A stretch of 64,000 nucleotides of DNA from Actomonas sp051209155 (GTDB taxonomy: Bacteria > Verrucomicrobiota > Verrucomicrobiia > Opitutales > Opitutaceae): assembly GCA_051209155.1 (NCBI GenBank), contig JBPJGB010000001.1. The stretch is one strand, 5' to 3'. Made by a program: the position numbers and the translations under genes. Positions 24,358-32,731 of this stretch are shown piece after piece. A model generated the notes under the pieces. It was not told the origin of the DNA. It saw nothing but the letters and a program-made list of their open reading frames with translations, and searched no databases. Position 1 is the first letter of the stretch, and each line of letters opens with the position of its first letter.

Positions 24358-25380
24358 ATGTTTATCGACGAATGCGTCATCAAAGCCTTTGCCGGGGATG
24401 GTGGTCGCGGCTGTATCAGTTTTCGGCGCGAGAAGTATGAGCCCTTTGGCGGCCCCAATGGTGGGGACGGCGGGAAGGGCGGCGACGTGGTTTTGCTGGG
24501 CGATGAGAACACCAACAATCTCATCGACTTCAAATACAAGCCCCACTGGAAGGCCGAGCGCGGGGAGCACGGCATGGGCAAGGACTGCAACGGCCGCGAG
24601 GGCCGTCACGCCATCCTCAAGCTGCCGCTCGGCACCCTCGTGACCGACGAAGCCACCGGGCAGGTCGTGGCCGAAGTCATCGCCCACGACCAACGCATCG
24701 TGCTCTGCAAGGGCGGGAACGGCGGCTGGGGCAACACCCACTTCAAGTCCTCCACCAACCGCGCCCCGCGTCGGGCCAATCCGGGGGAAGAGGGCGAACA
24801 GGGCGTCTACCGCCTCGTGCTCAAGTCGATCGCCGATGTCGGATTGGTCGGCTTTCCCAACGCCGGCAAATCTTCCCTCACCAACAAGATCACGCAGGCG
24901 CGTCCGCGCATGGCGGCCTATCCCTTCACCACGCTGCACCCGCAGATCGGCGTGATCCATTATCCGACCGAATATGACCGCCTGTTGCTGGCCGATGTGC
25001 CGGGCCTCATCGAAGGGGCGAGCGACAACCGGGGACTGGGTCACCGCTTCCTGCGGCACATCGAACGTTGCGCGGTGTTGATGTTCCTCATCGATATGGC
25101 GGCGGTCGACGCGCGCGATCCCCGCGAGGATTATGCCGTGTTGCTGGCGGAGTTGGAGGCCTACGATGCCGCCCTGATGGACAAACCACGCATCGTGGTG
25201 GCCAACAAAATGGATCTGCCCGAAGCCAAAGCGTGGCTCACCAAGTTCAAGCGCCGCCACAAGGTGGAGATCATCCCCATTTCGTGCGAGACCGGCGATG
25301 GTCTCGAAGCGCTCAAAACCGCCCTGCGCGAACGGGTGCGTGCCGATCGCGCGCAGACCGAGACCCCGGCCTCCGCCTGA
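24358..25380 (+). CDS. obgE: Obg-family GTPase
   Basis: 340 residues. N-terminal glycine-rich Obg fold (1-158: IKAFAGDGGRGCISFRREKY, GGDGGKGGDVVLLGD, GGWGNTHFKSSTNRAPR), then the G domain (about 159-330) with G1 GFPNAGKSSLTN, G2 TTLHPQIG, G3 DVPGLIEGAS and G4 NKMD. It lacks the optional C-terminal OCT domain. Obg helps 50S ribosome assembly and links growth state to stress responses. It follows ftsZ by 87 bases and may start its own transcript. Confidence 0.95.
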   Translation: MFIDECVIKAFAGDGGRGCISFRREKYEPFGGPNGGDGGKGGDVVLLGDENTNNLIDFKYKPHWKAERGEHGMGKDCNGREGRHAILKLPLGTLVTDEATGQVVAEVIAHDQRIVLCKGGNGGWGNTHFKSSTNRAPRRANPGEEGEQGVYRLVLKSIADVGLVGFPNAGKSSLTNKITQARPRMAAYPFTTLHPQIGVIHYPTEYDRLLLADVPGLIEGASDNRGLGHRFLRHIERCAVLMFLIDMAAVDARDPREDYAVLLAELEAYDAALMDKPRIVVANKMDLPEAKAWLTKFKRRHKVEIIPISCETGDGLEALKTALRERVRADRAQTETPASA

Positions 25381-25415
25381 TTCTCCTGCCACTTTAGTTT
25401 CCTGACCCCGAGCCC

Positions 25416-26066
25416 ATGAAGTCCGCCCACCGTTCCTTGCTCATGCGCGCCAATCGCCTGCTCGGCGCGCAGCTCGTGGAGCACAATCTCATCAAGATCG
25501 ACGATCTGGAGTCGGCCAACGAGAAGCTGCTCGAACTCATCAATACCGGCTCCCCGCGCCAACGCACCGTCCTGGGGATTCTCGCCTACGACCTGAAGGC
25601 GGTGCAGGAAGAGGACGTGTTGTCGCACCTGCGGGACAACGAGGGCATCGGGTTGGTCGACCTGCGCCACTACGAGGCCAACGAAGACCTCAAGCTCACG
25701 CTCGAGCGCGAGGCCTGCTGGGTGACCTGGTCGGTGCCCTTCGACGTGGAGGAGGACATGACCTTCATCGCCACGGCCTACTACCTGAGTCCGGCGGTGC
25801 GCAAGTATTGGGAAGATCGATACGACGGTCGGGTGCTGTGGTATGGCACGACCTTGGAAGGCGTTGCTGATTTCATCGAGGCGATGGAGAACGCCGACGC
25901 GCAGGCCGCCGCCGCCAAACCCGTCGCCGCGCCCGTCCCGGTGCCGAGTGCTTCCCGCCCGCCGCTGGAATCGCCGCCCGCCGCCGACTCACCGCCCGGC
26001 GGCAGCGCCGATGCCTCCGGCACCGCGCCGGCGTTCCCGCCCCCCGATTCCCCCGCCAACCCCTGA
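25416..26066 (+). CDS. MshEN/GspE N-terminal-like domain protein with Pro-rich tail
   Basis: 216 residues. The first ~150 (HRSLLMRANRLLGAQLVEHN, LIKIDDLESANEKLLELI, RTVLGILAYDLKAVQEEDVL) look like the N-terminal domain of type II/IV secretion ATPases (MshEN/T2SSE_N), which in some members binds c-di-GMP. The rest is an Ala/Pro-rich disordered tail. It lacks the ATPase part. It ends 6 bases before the PilB/GspE gene and is probably co-translated with it, so it may be a split-off regulator of that ATPase. Fold assignment is by eye and moderate. Confidence 0.65.
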   Translation: MKSAHRSLLMRANRLLGAQLVEHNLIKIDDLESANEKLLELINTGSPRQRTVLGILAYDLKAVQEEDVLSHLRDNEGIGLVDLRHYEANEDLKLTLEREACWVTWSVPFDVEEDMTFIATAYYLSPAVRKYWEDRYDGRVLWYGTTLEGVADFIEAMENADAQAAAAKPVAAPVPVPSASRPPLESPPAADSPPGGSADASGTAPAFPPPDSPANP

Positions 26067-26072
26067 TCGATC

Positions 26073-27779
26073 ATGTCGCTAGGAAAGATCCAGACCCAGA
26101 TCATCAACGCGCTCGACGAGGCCGATCGGCTGACCGATGAGCATCGCACGGCCATCGCGGAGATCTCCGAGGAAATGACCGGCGAGCAGCTCGACGCGAT
26201 GCTGCTCGACGATTTCAAGATCACCCCCTTCCAACTCCAGGTCGCCAAGAGCCAGGCCTTCAAGTTACCTCCCTTCAACGTGGCCCGCTACCGGGTGCAC
26301 GCCGGGACTTTTGAGCGTCTGCCGCAGGAGTTTTGTGAGGAGAACATGGTGTTGCCGGTTGGCGAAGTCGGGGAGTTGTTCCTGCTCGCGGTCGCCAACC
26401 CCTTCGACGTTACGATCGTCTCCAAGGCCGCGGAAATGACCGGCAAGCAGATCGTGCGCATGCTCGGTCGCGAGGCCGACATCCGGGAGAAGTTCAAGAA
26501 GAACCAGAACGAACCCACCGACTTCGCCGACGTCGTCAGTGCCATCGGCATGGAATTTGGCGCCGAAGGTGAAGGCGGTGACGATGACCTCACGGATGAG
26601 GAATCCGGCCCGATCATCGATCTGGCGAACCGCATCATCGAAGACGCCTACTTCGCCGGCACCTCCGATATTCACATCGAGCCGTGGGAGCACGAGATCA
26701 TCGTGCGCTATCGCATCGACGGTGTGTGTCAGGAGAAACTGCGTTTGCCCGGCAAAGTCGGTCCGGCGCTCGTCGCCCGTCTGAAGATCATGTGCAACCT
26801 CGATATCGCCGAGCGTCGCCTGCCGCAGGACGGCCGTATCGTGTTCAAGCAATACACCCGCAAGGGGCTCGATGTCGACCTGCGTGTCTCCACCGCGCCG
26901 CTCAATCATGGCGAAGGCGTCGTGATGCGTATCCTCGACAAGCAGAAGTCGACCCTGCCAATGACCGCGCTCGGTTTCTCGCAGGAGAATTTGGAAAAAT
27001 ACCGCGGCGCCATCGAACAGCCCTACGGCATGATCCTGCACTGCGGTCCAACCGGCTCGGGTAAGTCGATGACGCTCTACTCCGCGCTCAACGAGATCAA
27101 CTCGCCCGAGCTCGTCATCCGCACCGCCGAGGATCCGATCGAGTATACGCTCGCGGGCATCAATCAGATGCAGATGCACCGGCAGATCGGTTTGACCTTT
27201 GCGTCCGCGCTGCGCGCCTTCCTGCGCCAGGACCCCGACATCATTCTGGTGGGTGAAATTCGTGACAAGGAGACGGCCAACATCGCGGTCGAGGCCGCGC
27301 TCACCGGTCACTTGCTCATCTCGACCCTGCACACCAACGACGCGCCGTCGACGGTGGCCCGTCTCACCGACATGGGTGTGGAGCCGTTCATGATCTCCTC
27401 GTCACTGCTCTGCGTCTGCGCCCAGCGCCTCATGCGTCGCGTGTGCAAGCAGTGCAAGCAGCCGTATGAGCCGGAAGGCCGGGTGAAGGAGATCCTGGAA
27501 AAGGCGATCGGGTGGAGTGGCCAGATCTTCAAAGCCAATCCCGACGGTTGCCCGAAGTGCAACGGCACCGGCTACAAGGGTCGCGTCGGTATCCACGAAC
27601 TCATGATCAACAACGAGGAGTTGGTGGAAGCGATCAACAAGGAAGCCGACACTGCGGAACTGAAGCGCATCTGTATGAAGAGCGGCATGAAGACGCTGCA
27701 CCAGGATTCGCTGCTCAAGGTCAAGGAAGGCGTCACGACCTTCGAAGAGGCCCTGTCCAACGTGCCGCCGGACATGTGA
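26073..27779 (+). CDS. pilB: Type II secretion / type IV pilus assembly ATPase (PilB/GspE family)
   Basis: 568 residues. N-terminal MshEN-type domain (about 45-160, ITPFQLQVAKSQAF, LPVGEVGELFLLAVANPFD), then the hexameric ATPase: Walker A GPTGSGKSMTLYSAL (about 325-339), Asp box TAEDPIEY, Walker B IILVGEIRDKETA (about 390), His box STLHTNDAPSTV, and the zinc tetracysteine pair CKQCKQ (about 460) and CPKCNGTGYKGRVGIHELM (about 493). It powers pilus or pseudopilus extension. No pilC, pilT, pilQ or pilin genes lie next to it, so PilB and GspE cannot be told apart from context. Confidence 0.9.
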   Translation: MSLGKIQTQIINALDEADRLTDEHRTAIAEISEEMTGEQLDAMLLDDFKITPFQLQVAKSQAFKLPPFNVARYRVHAGTFERLPQEFCEENMVLPVGEVGELFLLAVANPFDVTIVSKAAEMTGKQIVRMLGREADIREKFKKNQNEPTDFADVVSAIGMEFGAEGEGGDDDLTDEESGPIIDLANRIIEDAYFAGTSDIHIEPWEHEIIVRYRIDGVCQEKLRLPGKVGPALVARLKIMCNLDIAERRLPQDGRIVFKQYTRKGLDVDLRVSTAPLNHGEGVVMRILDKQKSTLPMTALGFSQENLEKYRGAIEQPYGMILHCGPTGSGKSMTLYSALNEINSPELVIRTAEDPIEYTLAGINQMQMHRQIGLTFASALRAFLRQDPDIILVGEIRDKETANIAVEAALTGHLLISTLHTNDAPSTVARLTDMGVEPFMISSSLLCVCAQRLMRRVCKQCKQPYEPEGRVKEILEKAIGWSGQIFKANPDGCPKCNGTGYKGRVGIHELMINNEELVEAINKEADTAELKRICMKSGMKTLHQDSLLKVKEGVTTFEEALSNVPPDM

Positions 27780-27796
27780 TCCCGGTCGCGGTCGTC

Positions 27797-28630
27797 ATGC
27801 AGCCGCCGGAATTCCAAATCCGCGAACACGCGGATGCCGTCGTCTTCGCCGCGCTGGCGGTGCCGTTTTTGCGCCGGACAGAAGCGCTCAACAACCTGCC
27901 GCTGCGGATTCTGGGAGATGTGCTCGGCGGGCGCGCCACCCGCGAGCGCCGACTCTGGTCGGTGCACTGTGGAAGCGACCTGGTCGGAATCGCGGTGCGC
28001 ACCCCGCCTTACAACTTGGTGTTGTCGGCCCCCATGGCGGGGATCGAGGCATTGGTGGAGGCCTTGCGCGATGAAGCCTTGCCGGGCGTGATCGGTCCCA
28101 CCGCGGACGCGCGTGCGTTTGCGCACGGGTGGACGCAACGGCACGCCTCTGTGGCTCAAGTTTCGATGAAACTGAGGATTTATGAGACGAACGCCGCGCT
28201 CGATTGGCCGAGCACCGAGGGGGCGTGGCGTTTGGCGGAAGCGTCCGATCTGCCCAAGTTGGTCGCATGGAACGAAGCGTTTCAGTTGGAGGCCGATCCT
28301 TCGAATCCCGGCCGGGAAGCACCGCAATCGGCGCGAGGTTATTTTCTGTGGTGTGATGACGCGGGCGAAGCGGTGACCATGGTCTATGCCGGGGCGGCGA
28401 GCGAGGAAGCGGCGTTCATCACCCAGGTTTACACGCCGCGGCCGCACCGCCGCCGTGGCTACGCGACCGCCGCGGTGGGGGCCACCACCCGGCACCTGCT
28501 CGCGGATGGGTTCAGGCGTTGTTACCTCTTCACCGATCTCAGCAACCCGGTCAGCAACAGCATCTATCCCAAAGTGGGCTACCGACCGGTGGGGGATTAC
28601 TTGAACCTGACCTTTGCCGAGGTGCCATGA
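27797..28630 (+). CDS. GNAT-family N-acetyltransferase
   Basis: 277 residues from ATG 27797. The C-terminal half is a GNAT fold: FITQVYTPRPHRRRGYATAA is the acetyl-CoA pyrophosphate loop (R-R-x-G-Y-A form), followed by LLADGFRRCYLFTDLSNPVS and NSIYPKVGYRPVGDY. The N-terminal half (about 1-130) has the length of a degenerate second GNAT lobe, as in two-domain acetyltransferases. The acetyl acceptor is unknown. It begins 17 bases after pilB and overlaps the LysE-type exporter gene by 4 bases; co-transcription with an exporter may mean a shared role with a toxic amino acid, but that is speculation. Confidence 0.75.
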   Translation: MQPPEFQIREHADAVVFAALAVPFLRRTEALNNLPLRILGDVLGGRATRERRLWSVHCGSDLVGIAVRTPPYNLVLSAPMAGIEALVEALRDEALPGVIGPTADARAFAHGWTQRHASVAQVSMKLRIYETNAALDWPSTEGAWRLAEASDLPKLVAWNEAFQLEADPSNPGREAPQSARGYFLWCDDAGEAVTMVYAGAASEEAAFITQVYTPRPHRRRGYATAAVGATTRHLLADGFRRCYLFTDLSNPVSNSIYPKVGYRPVGDYLNLTFAEVP

Positions 28631-29250
28631 ACGCTTGGTGGCTTGAGTTTGGCAGTGTCGCCCTGGCCCATGCGCTGGCGGTGGCGAGTCCGGGACCGGA
28701 CTTCGCCCTGGTGCTGAGGCAAAGCCTCGCGCGCGGTCGGCGCGCAGCCGTGCTGAGTGCGATTGGAGTCGGCTGCGGGATATTGGTGCACGTCACCTAT
28801 TCGCTCGTTGGCGTGGGGGCCTTGGTGCGCCATCAACCCTTGGTGTTCGCCGGCCTCAAATACGCCGGCGCCGGCTACCTGGCGTGGTTGGGTCTGCAGG
28901 CGTTGCGCGCGAAGCCCCACGCGACCGATGCGACTGCATCCGTCGCCGTGACGCCGTATTCGGACCGTGGAGCATGGTCGCGCGGGTTTCTCACCAATCT
29001 CCTTAATCCCAAGGCGACCCTGTTTTTCATCGCCTTGTTTTCGCTCGGTATTTCACCGGAGACTCCGGTCGCGATGCAGGCGGTTTATGGCCTGTGGATG
29101 GCGATCGCGACCGGCGTTTGGTTCAGTTTGGTCGCGTTGTTGTTTACGCAAACGAGCGTGCGCGCCGCTTATCTTCGCGGATCGGTATGGGTCGATCGGG
29201 CGCTCGGATTGGTCTTCCTGGGCTTCGCCCTAAGCTTGGTGTGGTCTTAG
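28627..29250 (+). CDS. LysE/RhtB-family amino-acid exporter
   Basis: 207 residues with about 6 membrane segments, the usual RhtB length. It opens with VALAHALAVASPGPDFALVL, the PGPD/N signature of the family, and continues with ARGRRAAVLSAIGVGCGILV, KYAGAGYLAWLG, and FLTNLLNPKATLFFIALF, the conserved NPK loop. The family exports amino acids or homoserine lactones; the substrate cannot be read from sequence. It overlaps the GNAT gene (ATGA). Confidence 0.88.
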   Translation: MNAWWLEFGSVALAHALAVASPGPDFALVLRQSLARGRRAAVLSAIGVGCGILVHVTYSLVGVGALVRHQPLVFAGLKYAGAGYLAWLGLQALRAKPHATDATASVAVTPYSDRGAWSRGFLTNLLNPKATLFFIALFSLGISPETPVAMQAVYGLWMAIATGVWFSLVALLFTQTSVRAAYLRGSVWVDRALGLVFLGFALSLVWS

Positions 29251-29275
29251 GCAAGGTGATGTGAGACAGGGAGAT

Positions 29276-29299
29276 AAATTATCCCGAATCAGATAATTT
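29276..29299. other. AT-rich inverted repeat after the LysE gene
   Basis: AAATTATC (29276-29283) and GATAATTT (29292-29299) are perfect inverted arms with an 8-base spacer, unusually AT-rich for this genome. It lies 25 bases after the exporter stop and about 215 bases before the next gene. It could be an operator for the downstream symporter operon. The rest of the 264-bp gap (29251-29514) shows a TTGACA at 29364-29369 but no matching -10 box. Confidence 0.3.
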
Positions 29300-29514
29300 C
29301 ATGGGCGAATGAGTCTGAGAGGGTTGACGTGACCGGGATCGGTCCAAACCCTTGCCGCTCCCCTTGACAGTCCATCCCGACGGATCGGGTGCGCGCCGTG
29401 CCTCTTGCTGAGGCTTTGTGTTTCTCGCCTTTGCGCCCCGTGAGCGTTGATCGCCGGTTTTGACCGGCGTGGTTCATCCGTCCCCGCCCCCGCCAAACCC
29501 TTCCACTGATTCGC

Positions 29515-30021
29515 ATGATGCCTTCAGGTCTCTATCACTGTGCCCGTCGCGGCTGCATGATCGCAGCCGCGTGCTTCTTGTGCGTGCGTGCCGCCGCCGC
29601 ACCGCCGCCCACCGACTTTACCATGCGCGCGCCGGATAACGCGCCGTTGGCGTCGGAGGATGGCACCGTGACTCTGGCGTGGCCGGCCCTCGCCATCACG
29701 ACGCGGGTGGAATTGCAGCAGGCCGCGTCGCCCGAGTTTGCTGATGCGTTCACGCGTTTTCAGGGACGCGACGAGGGTTCGGTGGTGACCGGACTGCCCG
29801 AAGGCACGCACTACTTTCGTATTCGCACTTTGGACACGGCAGGCGAGGGGAGTGCGTGGTCGGAACCGTTGGTGGTGGAGGTCGGGTTCATGGACCGCGG
29901 CCGTCTGTTTGGTCTGCTCGGACTCGGCGCGGTGGTGGTGCTGCTGACCATCGGCGCGATTGTGGCGGGGTTTCTGCGTCATCGCGATGACCTCCGGGGT
30001 GAGGCGGGAGGGGCGGCATGA
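29515..30021 (+). CDS. Exported/membrane protein with one FN3-like domain, upstream of symporter
   Basis: 168 residues. N-terminal signal sequence (about 1-29, ending in VRAAAAPPP), a beta-rich domain (about 40-120: DGTVTLAWPALAITTRVELQ, GLPEGTHYFRIRTLDTAGEG, SAWSEPLVVEV) that reads like a fibronectin type III fold, and a C-terminal membrane segment (about 129-151, LFGLLGLGAVVVLLTIGAIV). It would hang in the periplasm, held by the C-terminal anchor. Function unknown. It overlaps the symporter gene by 4 bases (ATGA), so it may be an accessory or binding subunit of that transporter. Confidence 0.7.
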   Translation: MMPSGLYHCARRGCMIAAACFLCVRAAAAPPPTDFTMRAPDNAPLASEDGTVTLAWPALAITTRVELQQAASPEFADAFTRFQGRDEGSVVTGLPEGTHYFRIRTLDTAGEGSAWSEPLVVEVGFMDRGRLFGLLGLGAVVVLLTIGAIVAGFLRHRDDLRGEAGGAA

Positions 30022-31448
30022 TGGCGACGGTGATTTCTCCGACCATCGGTTGGTCGATCGTTTTCGGACTCGGCGTCCTGTGGGTGATCCTCGGTCTCTA
30101 CTGGGGCAAGAAGGCCCAGACCTCGGAAGGTTTTATCCTCGCGGGACGGAACGTGGGACTCTCGCTGGGCTCGGCCACGGCCATGGCCACATGGGTGACT
30201 TCGAACACGACGATGTTGGCGCCGGTGATGGCCCTCACGCTGGGGGTGTGGGGTATGGTGGCGTATTCGACCGCGAGCTTTGGGCTGCTGCTCTTTGCGC
30301 CGATGGCGATGCGGATCTGTCGCCTGTTGCCGGAGGGACACACGGCGGGTGACTTTTTCCGCCTGCGTTACGGCCGGACGGGGTGGGCGCTTTTTCTGCT
30401 CATCACCATGCTCTATTCGTTGTCGTGGCTGGTGAGCATGGCCATCGCCGGCGGCGATCTGCTCGAGGCCTTGGCCGGGATTCCCTATTTGCACGGCATG
30501 ACGATCATCCTGGTCGTGTGTGTGCTCTACACGCTGTTTGGTGGACTCTACGCGGTCATCGGCACGGACTTTATCCAGAGTCTCATCATCCTCGTGGGCA
30601 TCGTGATCATCGGTGGGCTGGTGGTGTCGCAGCTCGATTTTGATCAAGCCTACAACCACATGCGCACGCGACAGCCGGCGCTGCTCCTGCACGTGATGCC
30701 GGCGGCTCTTTTGGCGGTGTTCAACAACATGCTCTTCGGGTTCGGTGAAGTGTTTCACAACAACGTATGGTGGTCGCGGGCCTTTGCCATGCGGCCCGGG
30801 GTTGCGCCGAAGGCGTTCTTCCTCTCCGGCCTGTTGTGGTTTCCCATTCCGATCGCCGCCGGGTTCATCGCGCTCGCGGCGGGGCCGCTCGGGATCAACA
30901 TCGCCGAGGCCAACCAGACGGGCCCGCTGGTTGCGACCACCGTGATGCAAAACGCGGGCCTGGGAGCGCTGGCCGGCATCATCATCCTGGTGGTGCTGTT
31001 CTGCTCGATGGCGTCCTCCATCGATTCGCTGCTGGCTGCGACCTCGGACCTGTTGCTGAAGGACGTGCACGGCGGCCTGTTGAAGAAGGAGCTGCCGGAG
31101 CAGGGCTTTCGCCGCATCACCGGCACCGTGATCCTCATCGTCGGCGCCGTGACCTGGCTGCTGGCGGCGCCGCATTGGCCCATCATCGAGGCGCTCTTCA
31201 TCTCCGGTCCGCTCGTCGCCAGCCTCATCTGGCCGGTGATTGGCGGGCTGTTCTGGCAGGGTATCAATCGACCGCTCGTGCTGACCGGCATTGTGCTCGG
31301 CTGCACGCTGGGCGTGATCGCCTACTTCACCATCGGCTGGTTCACCGCCTCCCTCGTGGGCGCGGCGGTTTCCATGCTCTTCACTCTGGCGGCGCGCTGG
31401 ATTGCGCCGACTCCGTTCGCGGCACCGGTCGCGAACCATTCCGCCTAA
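30018..31448 (+). CDS. Sodium:solute symporter (SSS family)
   Basis: 476 residues with 12-13 predicted membrane segments. SSS marks: AQTSEGFILAGRNVGLSLGS at the start of TM2, ATWVTSNTTMLAP, YGRTGWALFLL, YTLFGGLYAVIGTDFIQSLI (the conserved family signature region) and CSMASSIDSLLAATSDLLLKD with the sodium-site Ser/Ser. The substrate is unknown; the adjacent carbamoyl- and amide-metabolism genes suggest an N-carbamoyl compound, ureide or amino acid. It is preceded by the FN3-like protein (4-base overlap) and followed 13 bases later by a 39-residue membrane ORF, probably an accessory subunit. Confidence 0.88.
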   Translation: MMATVISPTIGWSIVFGLGVLWVILGLYWGKKAQTSEGFILAGRNVGLSLGSATAMATWVTSNTTMLAPVMALTLGVWGMVAYSTASFGLLLFAPMAMRICRLLPEGHTAGDFFRLRYGRTGWALFLLITMLYSLSWLVSMAIAGGDLLEALAGIPYLHGMTIILVVCVLYTLFGGLYAVIGTDFIQSLIILVGIVIIGGLVVSQLDFDQAYNHMRTRQPALLLHVMPAALLAVFNNMLFGFGEVFHNNVWWSRAFAMRPGVAPKAFFLSGLLWFPIPIAAGFIALAAGPLGINIAEANQTGPLVATTVMQNAGLGALAGIIILVVLFCSMASSIDSLLAATSDLLLKDVHGGLLKKELPEQGFRRITGTVILIVGAVTWLLAAPHWPIIEALFISGPLVASLIWPVIGGLFWQGINRPLVLTGIVLGCTLGVIAYFTIGWFTASLVGAAVSMLFTLAARWIAPTPFAAPVANHSA

Positions 31449-31461
31449 GCCCAGTCTAGCC

Positions 31462-31581
31462 ATGTTTTCCCAAGCCTTCATTCACGGACTTGTCCTGCTG
31501 GCCCTCACTTGGACCGCCGCCGGCGCGGTGGCGTTGATCGCGCTGCTCCTGCGTGACTTCAAGAACGGCAAGCTCTGGTGA
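31462..31581 (+). CDS. 39-residue single-span membrane microprotein (possible symporter accessory subunit)
   Basis: ATG 31462 to TGA 31579-31581 encodes MFSQAFIHGLVLLALTWTAA then GAVALIALLLRDFKNGKLW. One membrane helix (about 7-29) is followed by a basic, charged tail (RDFKNGK). It starts 13 bases after the SSS symporter and ends 28 bases before the transcarbamoylase-like gene, on the same strand. Short one-helix proteins encoded beside SSS transporters are known as small accessory subunits. It is too short for routine ORF lists. Reading frame, spacing and hydrophobicity support it; expression is untested. Confidence 0.65.
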   Translation: MFSQAFIHGLVLLALTWTAAGAVALIALLLRDFKNGKLW

Positions 31582-31609
31582 GTCAGCCTCCACCTTCAAC
31601 TCCCTCCTC

Positions 31610-32731
31610 ATGACCATGGACATGGAAGATCCACCTCCCGCGTTTTCCGCGAAGCGTCGCCACGCGGTGCTCAAGCCACCGGCCGACTCCGAAGCCATTC
31701 GCCCCGAACCCGCCGGTTTGTTCCGGGATAATCCCGTAAGCCTCGCCATCCTCCGCGAATTGGAGGGTCAGAGTGTGCTCGAAGCGGGCCAGTTCAAATT
31801 CGAGCACGTGGTCGAGATCTGCAAGCTGGCCGCCATCCTCGAGAAGATCGAGGTGTGGCCATTCCACCCGCTGGACGGCAAGATCGCGGTGACGGCCTTC
31901 TTTGAGGCCTCGACCCGCACCCGCACCAGCTTTGAAAGCGCGATCCTGCGGCTCGACGGCAAGATCATCTCCATCGCCGACGGTTCGACCACCGGCCAGG
32001 CGAAGGGCGAGTCGCTGCAGGATATCGGCGAGATGTTCAACGCTTACGCTGACGTGATCATCATGCGCCACACCAAGACCGAGGCACCGCAGGAGATTCT
32101 GGAAAACCTGCGCATCCCGCTCATCAACGCCGGCAACGGCAGCGGTGAGCACCCGACGCAGGCGTTGGCCGACTGGTATGCCCTGCTCAAGTGGAACCCG
32201 CGTCTGGCCGAACCCTACCGCCGCGGCACGCCGAAACTCAACCTCGGCATCCTCGGCACCCCCGGCTCCATGCGCGCGGTGAAGTCCTTCCTGCTCATGG
32301 CGCTGCTCTTCAAGGATCACATTCGCAAGGTCACGGTGATCTCCGAGATGGCCGATCCCTTCGGCGAGGAAGTAACCGAGAAGCTCAAGGATGCCGGCAT
32401 CTCGTATCAGGTGACCAATGACGTCCGCGAACACCTGCCGACCCTCGACGTGATCTACATGAACTCCATCGCCTTCCTCGGCGACTCCTACAAGAACATG
32501 GACAGCCGCTTCAAGCTGAACGCGGAGAGTCCGCTCAAGGAGAGCGCGGTGATCCTGCACCCGCTCGCCCGTCTCGACGAATTGGATACCTCTTTGGACA
32601 AGACCTCCCACAACCTCTACTTCTCCCAGGCGCACGGCGCGGTGTTCGTGCGCCAGGCGCTGCTCATGTCGGTGCTCGGCCGCCTCAAGGCCCTGCCCAG
32701 TTTCGTGAACCTCGAGGACCCTGAATCGTAA
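31610..32731 (+). CDS. Aspartate carbamoyltransferase-like enzyme with altered amine-acceptor site
   Basis: 373 residues from ATG 31610, with about 60 extra N-terminal residues compared with PyrB. The carbamoyl-phosphate site is intact: STRTRTSF at 101-108, the 80s-loop TTGQAKGESLQD, IIMRHTKT, GEHPTQALADWY with His181, and PGSMRAVKS (Arg167 position of E. coli). The aspartate-binding signature is lost: E. coli YVTRVQ (Arg229, Gln231) reads YMNSIA here (Ser286, Ala288), and HPLPR reads HPLAR. The C-terminal DKTSHNLYFSQAHGAVFVRQ is family-typical. It should therefore carbamoylate something other than aspartate, or be regulated very differently. Its stop overlaps the asnB-like start by one base (TAATG), so the two are tightly coupled. 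Start could also be 31616 or 31622. Confidence 0.85.
   Translation: MTMDMEDPPPAFSAKRRHAVLKPPADSEAIRPEPAGLFRDNPVSLAILRELEGQSVLEAGQFKFEHVVEICKLAAILEKIEVWPFHPLDGKIAVTAFFEASTRTRTSFESAILRLDGKIISIADGSTTGQAKGESLQDIGEMFNAYADVIIMRHTKTEAPQEILENLRIPLINAGNGSGEHPTQALADWYALLKWNPRLAEPYRRGTPKLNLGILGTPGSMRAVKSFLLMALLFKDHIRKVTVISEMADPFGEEVTEKLKDAGISYQVTNDVREHLPTLDVIYMNSIAFLGDSYKNMDSRFKLNAESPLKESAVILHPLARLDELDTSLDKTSHNLYFSQAHGAVFVRQALLMSVLGRLKALPSFVNLEDPES

Noticed and set aside
29341..29420. Possible sigma-70 promoter with TTGACA at 29364 before the symporter operon
   Set aside because: No -10-like hexamer occurs 16-18 bases downstream; the segment there is GC-rich.
29289..29516. A 75-codon minus-strand frame in the gap before the FN3-like gene
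   Set aside because: Basic low-complexity translation, no SD and no neighbours on that strand; likely chance.
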